Of a stretch of DNA of 64,000 nucleotides, positions 13,775 through 23,998 are shown piece after piece. The notes below the pieces were generated by a model. It saw only the letters and a program-made list of their open reading frames with translations. It ran no database searches and was not told the origin of the DNA. Location: contig NC_003075.7 of the NCBI RefSeq assembly GCF_000001735.4, positions 3,039,001-3,103,000 on the forward strand, given 5' to 3'. The first letter of the stretch is position 1. Each line of letters opens with the position of its first letter. Both the position numbers and the translations under genes were made by a program. Source of the DNA: Arabidopsis thaliana (Eukaryota > Streptophyta > Magnoliopsida > Brassicales > Brassicaceae).

Positions 13775-14301
13775 GGAGATTGGTGGTGAGCTTCAACAGG
13801 GCAAACAAGAACAACTCTCCAAGGGGTATCAAAGTGGAATGGATTCGGTTTCTTTGGTGATGAAATTTTGTGCTTAAAACCGATTAAATGTGTGAGGATA
13901 GACTTGGGAGTGATCGAGTAACTTTGGTGAAGTATTGGTGAAGGTGAGAACGAATTCTTGAAGAGTGATAGGGAGAGTTTGGGATGAAACTTTTGAAGCT
14001 TTGTGAGAGATAGAGAATTGCAAAAATGAGATGATGAAAGAGAGAGTTTCAAAAGGGTTTGGCGAATTCAATTCAATGGGTGGAGGAGAATGGTCTTTGG
14101 TTTGTTTTTGGAAGAGATAGAAACGTTGATTGGAAATGGTGAGGAGCATGGGTAATTTCTTTGTCCATCGAGTAAAGGAGTGTTGGGGGAATAAGTGGGG
14201 TCACACAACTTCACTCCTTGGTCTCCAAATAATTCAAGCTCGAGTAAAGGATCAAGCATCTTCTAGAATTACGCATTACTCGATCGAACGGTGGAGAATT
14301 C
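13775..14301 (-). other. Athila A spacer upstream of ORF1
   Basis: Non-coding sequence between the lost pol region and ORF1, aligning to 39214-39720 in B. It contains scattered CGAGTAA words and no convincing frame. It ends in GAATTC at the gap. Confidence 0.7.
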
Positions 14302-15301
14302 NNNNNNNNNNNNNNNNNNNNNNNNNNNNNNNNNNNNNNNNNNNNNNNNNNNNNNNNNNNNNNNNNNNNNNNNNNNNNNNNNNNNNNNNNNNNNNNNNNN
14401 NNNNNNNNNNNNNNNNNNNNNNNNNNNNNNNNNNNNNNNNNNNNNNNNNNNNNNNNNNNNNNNNNNNNNNNNNNNNNNNNNNNNNNNNNNNNNNNNNNNN
14501 NNNNNNNNNNNNNNNNNNNNNNNNNNNNNNNNNNNNNNNNNNNNNNNNNNNNNNNNNNNNNNNNNNNNNNNNNNNNNNNNNNNNNNNNNNNNNNNNNNNN
14601 NNNNNNNNNNNNNNNNNNNNNNNNNNNNNNNNNNNNNNNNNNNNNNNNNNNNNNNNNNNNNNNNNNNNNNNNNNNNNNNNNNNNNNNNNNNNNNNNNNNN
14701 NNNNNNNNNNNNNNNNNNNNNNNNNNNNNNNNNNNNNNNNNNNNNNNNNNNNNNNNNNNNNNNNNNNNNNNNNNNNNNNNNNNNNNNNNNNNNNNNNNNN
14801 NNNNNNNNNNNNNNNNNNNNNNNNNNNNNNNNNNNNNNNNNNNNNNNNNNNNNNNNNNNNNNNNNNNNNNNNNNNNNNNNNNNNNNNNNNNNNNNNNNNN
14901 NNNNNNNNNNNNNNNNNNNNNNNNNNNNNNNNNNNNNNNNNNNNNNNNNNNNNNNNNNNNNNNNNNNNNNNNNNNNNNNNNNNNNNNNNNNNNNNNNNNN
15001 NNNNNNNNNNNNNNNNNNNNNNNNNNNNNNNNNNNNNNNNNNNNNNNNNNNNNNNNNNNNNNNNNNNNNNNNNNNNNNNNNNNNNNNNNNNNNNNNNNNN
15101 NNNNNNNNNNNNNNNNNNNNNNNNNNNNNNNNNNNNNNNNNNNNNNNNNNNNNNNNNNNNNNNNNNNNNNNNNNNNNNNNNNNNNNNNNNNNNNNNNNNN
15201 NNNNNNNNNNNNNNNNNNNNNNNNNNNNNNNNNNNNNNNNNNNNNNNNNNNNNNNNNNNNNNNNNNNNNNNNNNNNNNNNNNNNNNNNNNNNNNNNNNNN
15301 N
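14302..15301. other. Assembly gap, exactly 1000 N
   Basis: The round length indicates a placeholder rather than a measured size. Sequence on both sides ends in GAATTC. Apparent reading frames across it are artefacts of the N run. Confidence 0.99.
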
Positions 15302-15323
15302 GAATTCCTCGTGTTGCATCCCT
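15302..15323 (+). pseudogene. 5S rRNA gene, 3' fragment at gap edge
   Basis: The last ~22 bp of a 5S gene (CTCGTGTTGCATCCCT) with the usual T-run after it. Its first bases read GAATTC where other copies have GAAGTC; this substitution creates the EcoRI site at the gap edge. Confidence 0.9.
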
Positions 15324-15674
15324 CTTTTTTTTTTTTTTTTTTTTTGGTTAAAACTTTATGACTCTATAACTTCTATACCGTGAGGCCAAACTTGGCATGT
15401 GATACCTTTTCGGAAAGCCCAAAGAGAGCCCTCCGACGAAAGAAGCAAGACAATGGAACATTTCCATTGACTTTTTGTCGACTCCAAATTTTGACCTTTA
15501 AGTACTTTTTCGGGCATTTTCGTGATTTGTGCTATATTACGGACCCAAAATTACTTTTTCAAGCATTGTTTTCGAATATTTTTCATGCATCAAAGCTCGT
15601 TAAGACTAGATGGGGTATCCCTACATGGCGGGTGGGACCCACGGCGAACGGTTCATCAAGACTTAAAAAAAGAA

Positions 15675-15702
15675 TATATACGATTGCATTGCATATACTA
15701 AC
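15675..15702 (+). promoter_or_regulatory. 5S upstream promoter elements (representative unit)
   Basis: TATATA begins at -28, GC lies at -12/-11 and C at -1, the element set known for Arabidopsis 5S genes transcribed by RNA polymerase III. The same arrangement precedes every gene in the array; in units 1, 2 and 14 the -6 base is A instead of G. Confidence 0.85.
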
Positions 15703-15822
15703 GGATGCGATCATACCAGCACTAATGCACCGGATCCCATCAGAACTCCGCAGTTAAGCGTGCTTGGGCGAGAGTAGTACTAGGATGGGTGACCTCCCGG
15801 GAAGTCCTCGTGTTGCATCCCT
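15703..15822 (+). rRNA. 5S ribosomal RNA gene 1
   Basis: 120 bp from GGATGCGATC to GCATCCCT, component of the large ribosomal subunit. The A box (GTTAAGCGTGCTTGG), intermediate element and C box (GGATGGGTGACCTCC) are intact. It matches the array consensus, including CTCCCGGGAAG. Confidence 0.97.
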
Positions 15823-15825
15823 CTG

Positions 15826-15843
15826 TTTTTTTTTTTTTTTTTT
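15826..15843 (+). terminator. Pol III T-run terminator of 5S gene 1
   Basis: A run of 18 T four bases after the gene, interrupted only here by a G (CTCTG). All other genes have CTC followed directly by a comparable T-run. T-clusters terminate RNA polymerase III. Confidence 0.85.
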
Positions 15844-16200
15844 GGTTAAAAATTTATGACTCTATAACTTCTATACCGTGAGGCCAAACTTGGCATGTGA
15901 TACCTTTTCGGAAAGCCCAAAGAGAGCCCTCCGACGAAAGAAGCAAGACAATGGAACTTTTCCATTGACTTTTTGTCGACTCCAAATTTTGACCTTTAAG
16001 TACTTTTTCGGGCATTTTCGTGATTTGTGCTATATTACGGACCCAAAATTACTTTTTCAAGCATTGTTTTCGAATATTTTTCATGCATCAAAGCTCGTTA
16101 AGACTAGATGGGGTATCCCTACATGGCGGGTGGGACCCACGGCGAATGGTTCATCAAGACTTAAAAAAAGAATATATACGATTGCATTGCATATACTAAC

Positions 16201-16320
16201 GGATGCGATCATACCAGCACTAATGCACCGGATCCCATCAGAACTCCGCAGTTAAGCGTGCTTGGGCGAGAGTAGTACTAGGATGGGTGACCTCCCGGGA
16301 AGTCCTCGTGTTGCATCCCT
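16201..16320 (+). rRNA. 5S ribosomal RNA gene 2
   Basis: Array-consensus 120-bp gene with intact internal control region; A at -6 as in units 1 and 14. Confidence 0.97.
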
Positions 16321-16698
16321 CTTTTTTTTTTTTTTTTTTTTGGTTAAAACTTTATGACTCTATAACTTCTATACCGTGAGGCCAAACTTGGCATGTGATA
16401 CCTTTTTGGAAAGCCCAAAGAGAGCCCTCCGACGAAAGAAGCAAGACAATGGAACTTTTCCATTGACTTTTTGTCGACTCCAAATTTTGACCTTTAAGTA
16501 CTTTTTCGGGCATTTTCGTGATTTGTGCTATATTACGGACCCAAAATTACTTTTTCAAGCATTGTTTTCGAATATTTTTCATGCATCAAAGCTCGTTAAG
16601 ACTAGATGGGGTATCCCTACATGGCGGGTGGGACCCACGGCGAACGGTTCATCAAGACTTAAAAAAAGAATATATACGATTGCATTGCATATGCTAAC

Positions 16699-16818
16699 GG
16701 ATGCGATCATACCAGCACTAATGCACCGGATCCCATCAGAACTCCGCAGTTAAGCGTGCTTGGGCGAGAGGAGTACTAGGATGGGTGACCTCCCGGGAAG
16801 TCCTCGTGTTGCATCCCT
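16699..16818 (+). rRNA. 5S ribosomal RNA gene 3 (T73G)
   Basis: Full-length, one change from the array consensus at gene position 73 (GAGAGGAGTAC), next to the intermediate element. First unit with G at -6. Confidence 0.95.
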
Positions 16819-17196
16819 CTTTTTTTTTTTTTTTTTTTTGGTTAAAACTTTATGACTCTATAACTTCTATACCGTGAGGCCAAACTTGGCATGTGATACC
16901 TTTTCGGAAAGCCCAAAGAGAGCCCTCCGACGAAAGAAGCAAGACAATGGAACTTTTCCATTGACTTTTTGTCGACTCCAAATTTTGACCTTTAAGTACT
17001 TTTTCGGGCATTTTCGTGATTTGTGCTATATTACGGACCCAAAATTACTTTTTCAAGCATTGTTTTCGAATATTTTTCATGCATCAAAGCTCGTTAAGAC
17101 TAGATGGGGTATCCCTACATGGCGGGTGGGACCCACGGCGAACGGTTCATCAAGACTTAAAAAAAGAATATATACGATTGCATTGCATATGCTAAC

Positions 17197-17316
17197 GGAT
17201 GCGATCATACCAGCACTAATGCACCGGATCCCATCAGAACTCCGCAGTTAAGCGTGCTTTGGCGAGAGTAGTACTAGGATGGGTGACCTCCCGGGAAGTC
17301 CTCGTGTTGCATCCCT
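17197..17316 (+). rRNA. 5S ribosomal RNA gene 4 (G64T)
   Basis: Full-length, with G-to-T at gene position 64 (GTGCTTTGGCGAG), inside or beside the A box. The effect on transcription cannot be judged from sequence. Confidence 0.95.
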
Positions 17317-17694
17317 CTTTTTTTTTTTTTTTTTTTTGGTTAAAACTTTATGACTCTATAACTTCTATACCGTGAGGCCAAACTTGGCATGTGATACCTT
17401 TTCGGAAAGCCCAAAGAGAGCCCTCCGACGAAAGAAGCAAGACAATGGAACTTTTCCATTGACTTTTTGTCGACTCCAAATTTTGACCTTTAAGTACTTT
17501 TTCGGGCATTTTCGTGATTTGTGCTATATTACGGACCCAAAATTACTTTTTCAAGCATTGTTTTCGAATATTTTTCATGCATCAAAGCTCGTTAAGACTA
17601 GATGGGGTATCCCTACATGGCGGGTGGGACCCACGGCGAACGGTTCATCAAGACTTAAAAAAAGAATATATACGATTGCATTGCATATGCTAAC

Positions 17695-17783
17695 GGATGC
17701 GATCATACCAGCACTAATGCACCGGATCCCATCAGAACTCCGCAGTTAAGCGACCTCCCGGGAAGTCCTCGTGTTGCATCCCT
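17695..17783 (+). pseudogene. 5S rRNA gene 5, 31-bp internal deletion
   Basis: Only 89 bp: gene positions 59-89 are missing (…TTAAGCG joined to ACCTCCCGGG). The deletion removes the end of the A box, the intermediate element and half of the C box, so it should be unable to bind TFIIIA/TFIIIC normally or give functional 5S rRNA. Upstream elements and terminator are intact. Confidence 0.95.
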
Positions 17784-18161
17784 CTTTTTTTTTTTTTTTT
17801 TTTTGGTTAAAACTTTATGACTCTATAACTTCTATACCGTGAGGCCAAACTTGGCATGTGATACCTTTTCGGAAAGCCCAAAGAGAGCCCTCCGACGAAA
17901 GAAGCAAGACAATGGAACTTTTCCATTGACTTTTTGTCGACTCCAAATTTTGACCTTTAAGTACTTTTTCGGGCATTTTCGTGATTTGTGCTATATTACG
18001 GACCCAAAATTACTTTTTCAAGCATTGTTTTCGAATATTTTTCATGCATCAAAGCTCGTTAAGACTAGATGGGGTATCCCTACATGGCGGGTGGGACCCA
18101 CGGCGAACGGTTCATCAAGACTTAAAAAAAGAATATATACGATTGCATTGCATATGCTAAC

Positions 18162-18281
18162 GGATGCGATCATACCAGCACTAATGCACCGGATCCCATC
18201 AGAACTCCGCAGTTAAGCGTGCTTGGGCGAGAGTAGTACTAGGATGGGTGACCTCCCGGGAAGTCCTCGTGTTGCATCCCT
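18162..18281 (+). rRNA. 5S ribosomal RNA gene 6
   Basis: Array-consensus 120-bp gene, all internal control elements intact. Confidence 0.97.
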
Positions 18282-18659
18282 CTTTTTTTTTTTTTTTTTT
18301 TTGGTTAAAACTTTATGACTCTATAACTTCTATACCGTGAGGCCAAACTTGGCATGTGATACCTTTTCGGAAAGCCCAAAGAGAGCCCTCCGACGAAAGA
18401 AGCAAGACAATGGAACTTTTCCATTGACTTTTTGTCGACTCCAAATTTTGACCTTTAAGTACTTTTTCGGGCATTTTCGTGATTTGTGCTATATTACGGA
18501 CCCAAAATTACTTTTTCAAGCATTATTTTCGAATATTTTTCATGCATCAAAGCTCGTTAAGACTAGATGGGGTATCCCTACATGGCGGGTGGGACCCACG
18601 GCGAACGGTTCATCAAGACTTAAAAAAAGAATATATACGATTGCATTGCATATGCTAAC

Positions 18660-18779
18660 GGATGCGATCATACCAGCACTAATGCACCGGATCCCATCAG
18701 AACTCCGCAGTTAAGCGTGCTTGGGCGAGAGTAGTACTAGGATGGGTGACCTCCCGGGAAGTCCTCGTGTTGCATCCCT
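18660..18779 (+). rRNA. 5S ribosomal RNA gene 7
   Basis: Array-consensus gene. The spacer before it carries a G-to-A change (CATTATTTTCG) shared only with the spacer before gene 12. Confidence 0.97.
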
Positions 18780-19157
18780 CTTTTTTTTTTTTTTTTTTTT
18801 GGTTAAAACTTTATGACTCTATAACTTCTATACCGTGAGGCCAAACTTGGCATGTGATACCTTTTCGGAAAGCCCAAAGAGAGCCCTCCGACGAAAGAAG
18901 CAAGACAATGGAACTTTTCCATTGACTTTTTGTCGACTCCAAATTTTGACCTTTAAGTACTTTTTCGGGCATTTTCGTGATTTGTGCTATATTACGGACC
19001 CAAAATTACTTTTTCAAGCATTGTTTTCGAATATTTTTCATGCATCAAAGCTCGTTAAGACTAGATGGGGTATCCCTACATGGCGGGTGGGACCCACGGC
19101 GAACGGTTCATCAAGACTTAAAAAAAGAATATATACGATTGCATTGCATATGCTAAC

Positions 19158-19277
19158 GGATGCGATCATACCAGCACTAATGCACCGGATCCCATTAGAA
19201 CTCCGCAGTTAAGCGTGCTTGGGCGAGAGTAGTACTAGGATGGGTGACCTCCCGGGAAGTCCTCGTGTTGCATCCCT
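19158..19277 (+). rRNA. 5S ribosomal RNA gene 8 (C39T)
   Basis: Full-length with C-to-T at gene position 39 (CCCATTAGAAC); internal promoter boxes unaffected. Confidence 0.96.
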
Positions 19278-19655
19278 CTTTTTTTTTTTTTTTTTTTTGG
19301 TTAAAACTTTATGACTCTATAACTTCTATACCGTGAGGCCAAACTTGGCATGTGATACCTTTTCGGAAAGCCCAAAGAGAGCCCTCCGACGAAAGAAGCA
19401 AGACAATGGAACTTTTCCATTGACTTTTTGTCGACTCCAAATTTTGACCTTTAAGTACTTTTTCGGGCATTTTCGTGATTTGTGCTATATTACGGACCCA
19501 AAATTACTTTTTCAAGCATTGTTTTCGAATATTTTTCATGCATCAAAGCTCGTTAAGACTAGATGGGGTATCCCTACATGGCGGGTGGGACCCACGGCGA
19601 ACGGTTCATCAAGACTTAAAAAAAGAATATATACGATTGCATTGCATATGCTAAC

Positions 19656-19775
19656 GGATGCGATCATACCAGCACTAATGCACCGGATCCCATCAGAACT
19701 CCGCAGTTAAGCGTGCTTGGGCGAGAGTAGTACTAGGATGGGTGACCTCCCGGGAAGTCCTCGTGTTGCATCCCT
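19656..19775 (+). rRNA. 5S ribosomal RNA gene 9
   Basis: Array-consensus 120-bp gene. Confidence 0.97.
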
Positions 19776-20153
19776 CTTTTTTTTTTTTTTTTTTTTGGTT
19801 AAAACTTTATGACTCTATAACTTCTATACCGTGAGGCCAAACTTGGCATGTGATACCTTTTCGGAAAGCCCAAAGAGAGCCCTCCGACGAAAGAAGCAAG
19901 ACAATGGAACTTTTCCATTGACTTTTTGTCGACTCCAAATTTTGACCTTTAAGTACTTTTTCGGGCATTTTCGTGATTTGTGCTATATTACGGACCCAAA
20001 ATTACTTTTTCAAGCATTGTTTTCGAATATTTTTCATGCATCAAAGCTCGTTAAGACTAGATGGGGTATCCCTACATGGCGGGTGGGACCCACGGCGAAC
20101 GGTTCATCAAGACTTAAAAAAAGAATATATACGATTGCATTGCATATGCTAAC

Positions 20154-20273
20154 GGATGCGATCATACCAGCACTAATGCACCGGATCCCATCAGAACTCC
20201 GCAGTTAAGCGTGCTTGGGCGAGAGTAGTACTAGGATGGGTGACCTCCCGGGAAGTCCTCGTGTTGCATCCCT
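20154..20273 (+). rRNA. 5S ribosomal RNA gene 10
   Basis: Array-consensus 120-bp gene. Confidence 0.97.
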
Positions 20274-20651
20274 CTTTTTTTTTTTTTTTTTTTTGGTTAA
20301 AACTTTATGACTCTATAACTTCTATACCGTGAGGCCAAACTTGGCATGTGATACCTTTTCGGAAAGCCCAAAGAGAGCCCTCCGACGAAAGAAGCAAGAC
20401 AATGGAACTTTTCCATTGACTTTTTGTCGACTCCAAATTTTGACCTTTAAGTACTTTTTCGGGCATTTTCGTGATTTGTGCTATATTACGGACCCAAAAT
20501 TACTTTTTCAAGCATTGTTTTCGAATATTTTTCATGCATCAAAGCTCGTTAAGACTAGATGGGGTATCCCTACATGGCGGGTGGGACCCACGGCGAACGG
20601 TTCATCAAGACTTAAAAAAAGAATATATACGATTGCATTGCATATGCTAAC

Positions 20652-20771
20652 GGATGCGATCATACCAGCACTAATGCACCGGATCCCATCAGAACTCCGC
20701 AGTTAAGCGTGCTTGGGCGAGAGTAGTACTAGGATGGGTGACCTCCCGGGAAGTCCTCGTGTTGCATCCCT
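20652..20771 (+). rRNA. 5S ribosomal RNA gene 11
   Basis: Array-consensus 120-bp gene. Confidence 0.97.
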
Positions 20772-21149
20772 CTTTTTTTTTTTTTTTTTTTTGGTTAAAA
20801 CTTTATGACTCTATAACTTCTATACCGTGAGGCCAAACTTGGCATGTGATACCTTTTCGGAAAGCCCAAAGAGAGCCCTCCGACGAAAGAAGCAAGACAA
20901 TGGAACTTTTCCATTGACTTTTTGTCGACTCCAAATTTTGACCTTTAAGTACTTTTTCGGGCATTTTCGTGATTTGTGCTATATTACGGACCCAAAATTA
21001 CTTTTTCAAGCATTATTTTCGAATATTTTTCATGCATCAAAGCTCGTTAAGACTAGATGGGGTATCCCTACATGGCGGGTGGGACCCACGGCGAACGGTT
21101 CATCAAGACTTAAAAAAAGAATATATACGATTGCATTGCATATGCTAAC

Positions 21150-21269
21150 GGATGCGATCATACCAGCACTAATGCACCGGATCCCATCAGAACTCCGCAG
21201 TTAAGCGTGCTTGGGCGAGAGTAGTACTAGGATGGGTGACCTCCCGGGAAGTCCTCGTGTTGCATCCCT
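21150..21269 (+). rRNA. 5S ribosomal RNA gene 12
   Basis: Array-consensus gene; the spacer before it shares the CATTATTTTCG variant with the spacer before gene 7. Confidence 0.97.
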
Positions 21270-21647
21270 CTTTTTTTTTTTTTTTTTTTTGGTTAAAACT
21301 TTATGACTCTATAACTTCTATACCGTGAGGCCAAACTTGGCATGTGATACCTTTTCGGAAAGCCCAAAGAGAGCCCTCCGACGAAAGAAGCAAGACAATG
21401 GAACTTTTCCATTGACTTTTTGTCGACTCCAAATTTTGACCTTTAAGTACTTTTTCGGGCATTTTCGTGATTTGTGCTATATTACGGACCCAAAATTACT
21501 TTTTCAAGCATTGTTTTCGAATATTTTTCATGCATCAAAGCTCGTTAAGACTAGATGGGGTATCCCTACATGGCGGGTGGGACCCACGGCGAACGGTTCA
21601 TCAAGACTTAAAAAAAGAATATATACGATTGCATTGCATATGCTAAC

Positions 21648-21767
21648 GGATGCGATCATACCAGCACTAATGCACCGGATCCCATCAGAACTCCGCAGTT
21701 AAGCGTGCTTGGGCGAGAGTAGTACTAGGATGGGTGACCTCCCGGGAAGTCCTCGTGTTGCATCCCT
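21648..21767 (+). rRNA. 5S ribosomal RNA gene 13
   Basis: Array-consensus 120-bp gene, last of the G(-6) core units. Confidence 0.97.
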
Positions 21768-22145
21768 CTTTTTTTTTTTTTTTTTTTTGGTTAAAACTTT
21801 ATGACTCTATAACTTCTATACCGTGAGGCCAAACTTGGCATGTGATACCTTTTCGGAAAGCCCAAAGAGAGCCCTCCGACGAAAGAAGCAAGACAATGGA
21901 ACTTTTCCATTGACTTTTTGTCGACTCCAAATTTTGACCTTTAAGTACTTTTTCGGGCATTTTCGTGATTTGTGCTATATTACGGACCCAAAATTACTTT
22001 TTCAAGCATTGTTTTCGAATATTTTTCATGCATCAAAGCTCGTTAAGACTAGATGGGGTATCCCTACATGGCGGGTGGGACCCACGGCGAACGGTTCATC
22101 AAGACTTAAAAAAAGAATATATACGATTGCATTGCATATACTAAC

Positions 22146-22265
22146 GGATGCGATCATACCAGCACTAATGCACCGGATCCCATCAGAACTCCGCAGTTAA
22201 GCGTGCTTGGGTGAGAGTAGTACTAGGATGGGTGACCTCCCGGGAACTCCTCGTGTTGCATCCCT
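22146..22265 (+). rRNA. 5S ribosomal RNA gene 14 (C67T, G102C)
   Basis: Full-length with two changes, GGGTGAG at position 67 and GGGAACTCC at position 102, and A at -6. It is the last gene before the array breaks into the Tat element and is the most diverged full-length copy. Confidence 0.94.
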
Positions 22266-22550
22266 CTTTTTTTTTTTTTTTTTTTGGTTAAAACTTTATG
22301 ACTCTATAACTTCTATACCATGAGGCCAAACTTGGCATGTGATACCTTTTCGGAAAGCCCAAAGAGAGCCTCCGACGAAAGAAGCAAGACAATGGAATTT
22401 TTCCATTGACTTTTTGTGGACTCCAAATTTTGACCTTTAAGTACTTTTTCGGGCATTTTCGTGATTTGTACTATATTACGGACCCAAAATTACTTTTTCA
22501 AGCATTGTTTTCGAATATTTTTCACTCATCAAAGCTCGTTAAGACTAGAT
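22266..22550 (+). repeat. Decayed partial 5S spacer at array edge
   Basis: The spacer follows the array sequence to GACTAGATG and then stops. It has more differences than any internal unit (CCATGAGG, AGAGCCTCCG with a lost base, TTGTGGACTCC, TTCACTCATC). At 22551 the sequence changes to the Tat integrase region. Confidence 0.9.
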
Positions 22551-23113
22551 GCGGCTTCTACTTGTCTGTTCCCGTGTAGGTAACGGGGGTGGGGTGGATG
22601 TGGCAAGACGGATCTTTGACTTTTTGCAGAATGCTTTGATTTTTCCCGAGGTGAGGTTAGTCCCATTGTCAGTTACGATCTCATACTGTATGCCATGTCG
22701 CCATACGATATTTTATGACAACAAATCTTCGACATGTTTCCGGTTACCTGTTGGAAGGCTTTAGCCTCAATCCATTTGGTAGAGTAGTCGGTGAGGACAA
22801 GTACGTTTTTTAGTCTCTTTTTCCCACCTGAGGATTCCATGGGTCCTACGACGTCCATGGACCATTTCATGAATGGTTAAGGAGAAGAGATCGACGACAT
22901 TTCCCCGGGTGGTTGGTGTAGGGTAGATGCGTGGTGTTGGCACTTATCACACCTGAATGAGTGAGCTATGCAATCAGCTAGCATTATTGGCAAAAAGTAG
23001 CCCTGTTTCTTTATTCTGAGGGCGAGGGTACGTCCACTACAATGGCTACCACATTGTCCCTCGTGCATGCTCTTCATGAGGTCTTTTGTTTGTTGCCCAT
23101 AAGTGCACACCAT
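22551..23113 (-). pseudogene. Integrase of Tat element, C-terminally cut
   Basis: Two frames. 22877-23113 carries the zinc-binding part (HEGQCGSH, then CDKCQHH about 30 residues on). 22673-22870 carries the start of the catalytic core (KWSMDVVGPM with the first Asp, LVLTDYSTKWIEAKAF). A stop and frame change separates them near 22875. The second Asp and Glu of the DDE triad would lie beyond the 5S junction and are missing, so it cannot be active. Confidence 0.85.
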
Positions 23114-23653
23114 GTAGGATCTAAAACGCTATGTTTCATGAGCCTCCCTTCCATGATGTAGTACCTCGCACTCTATGCTTTGAGTTTTCTGGCCTCCCAC
23201 TTCTCGGGGGTGTGATCCCTCGTTCGATGTAATCGATGATTGGGATTCTCCAGTCATTGTACGTTTCGGGTTCGTACGGGGCAAGTTGTTCAGGAGTTTC
23301 GTACTTTGGCTCCTTTTCCGTCGCACTTTGCCTCCGCAACTGCCACAAGGGCTCTAGCTGCGGCGGTGGTGCTTCAGGTTACTCGTGTGAAGTTGCCGGG
23401 GGTTCAGTCCCAGCGTGTTTGACTGTTAGGTCGATGCTTGGGTATTCTATTCCTTTGACCGGAATAATTCTTTTGACAAAATGATCTGACGTGGAAGCGA
23501 GAGCTTCCAAGGCGTCTGCCGAGGTGTTTTCTCCTCTGGGAATCATGGTTAGTTCAAACGATTCGAACTGCTAGGCCAAGGTTTTGACTAGTTCGAGGTA
23601 CGCTTCCATGCGCTCGTCTTTAGCTTCGAATTCCCCGTGGAACTGGCGACGGG
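23114..23653 (-). pseudogene. RNase H to integrase linker of Tat element
   Basis: Degenerate coding sequence. The recognisable part at 23136-23348 has YETPEQLAPYEPETYNDW and RIPIIDYIERG, matching the linker between RNase H and integrase in Tat-lineage polyproteins. Several frames and stops. Confidence 0.6.
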
Positions 23654-23998
23654 TTAGGAGTCGCTATAAGAGTTTATTTCGCGGATCCTCATTCCTTGAG
23701 CTAGTTTAATGCTAGCTATGAGGGCTTCGTACTCAGATTCGTTGTTTGATGCATTGAATCCTTGTAAGAATAATTGTTCAATGACTTCCCCGGTGGGGGA
23801 GGTGAGTTGTATTCCGACTCCGGATCCTTGTCGATTTGAGGAGCCGTCGACGTGGAGGAGCCATTTTTTATTGGTGTTGGTTCCATCCAGGTCTGCTAGC
23901 GGGGGCTTGATTACAAAGTTGGTTACAACCTGTGCTTTCAAGTTGGTTCTGGTGCGAGACTCTATATCGTACTCGCTTAGTTCTATGGCCCATTTCAC
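23654..23998 (-). pseudogene. RNase H domain of Tat element
   Basis: 114-residue open frame with LLHVDGSSNRQGSGVGI (first catalytic Asp), NNESEYEALIASI (Glu) and SYSDS (second Asp), the D-E-D pattern of RNase H. It degrades the RNA of the RNA:DNA hybrid during reverse transcription. The upstream residues (KWAIELSEYDIE) belong to the RT-RNase H connection. The Tat lineage is known to carry an extra, archaeal-type RNase H, and this looks like that domain. Truncated by a stop just after SDS. Confidence 0.8.

Larger units (their letters stand above)
8813..14301 (-). mobile_element. Athila-type Ty3/Gypsy retrotransposon A, 3' half
   Basis: Minus-strand element consisting of a 3' LTR (8813-10427), polypurine tract, long 3' untranslated region and an ATHILA ORF1 pseudogene, then lost at the sequence gap. 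Gag, protease, primer site and 5' LTR are not in the sequenced part. The LTR edge abuts satellite at 8812; the last five satellite bases GTCCG are the candidate target duplication, but the other copy is not available. Internal sequence aligns closely to element B (35669-39700). Confidence 0.9.
15302..22550 (+). repeat. 5S rDNA tandem array, ~498-bp units
   Basis: Fourteen gene-containing units in one orientation plus partial units at both ends. Period is 498 bp, except 467 bp where the fifth gene has a 31-bp deletion. Each unit has a 120-bp gene, a T-run of about 18-22 nt, and a ~378-bp spacer starting GGTTAAAACTTTATGACTC. Units are nearly identical. Core units 3-13 share G at -6 while units 1, 2 and 14 have A. 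Units ending in genes 7 and 12 share a spacer G-to-A change (CATTATTTTCG), five units apart. Confidence 0.97.

Noticed and set aside
14130..15383. Long open frames on both strands across 14302-15301
   Set aside because: They consist of N; there is no sequence evidence.
15380..22200. Fourteen near-identical 125-codon open frames, one per 5S unit
   Set aside because: They start in the spacer and run into the 5S gene. They are open only because the units are nearly identical, and no domain is present; the RNA gene explains the conservation.
15302..22550. CRISPR-like regular repeat array
   Set aside because: The 498-bp period with whole-unit identity and a 5S gene in each unit is tandem rDNA, not short repeats with unique spacers.
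23236..23484. Plus-strand open frames across the Tat pol region (23236, 24380, 25718, 33241)
   Set aside because: They lie opposite recognisable minus-strand gag-pol domains and show no homology of their own.
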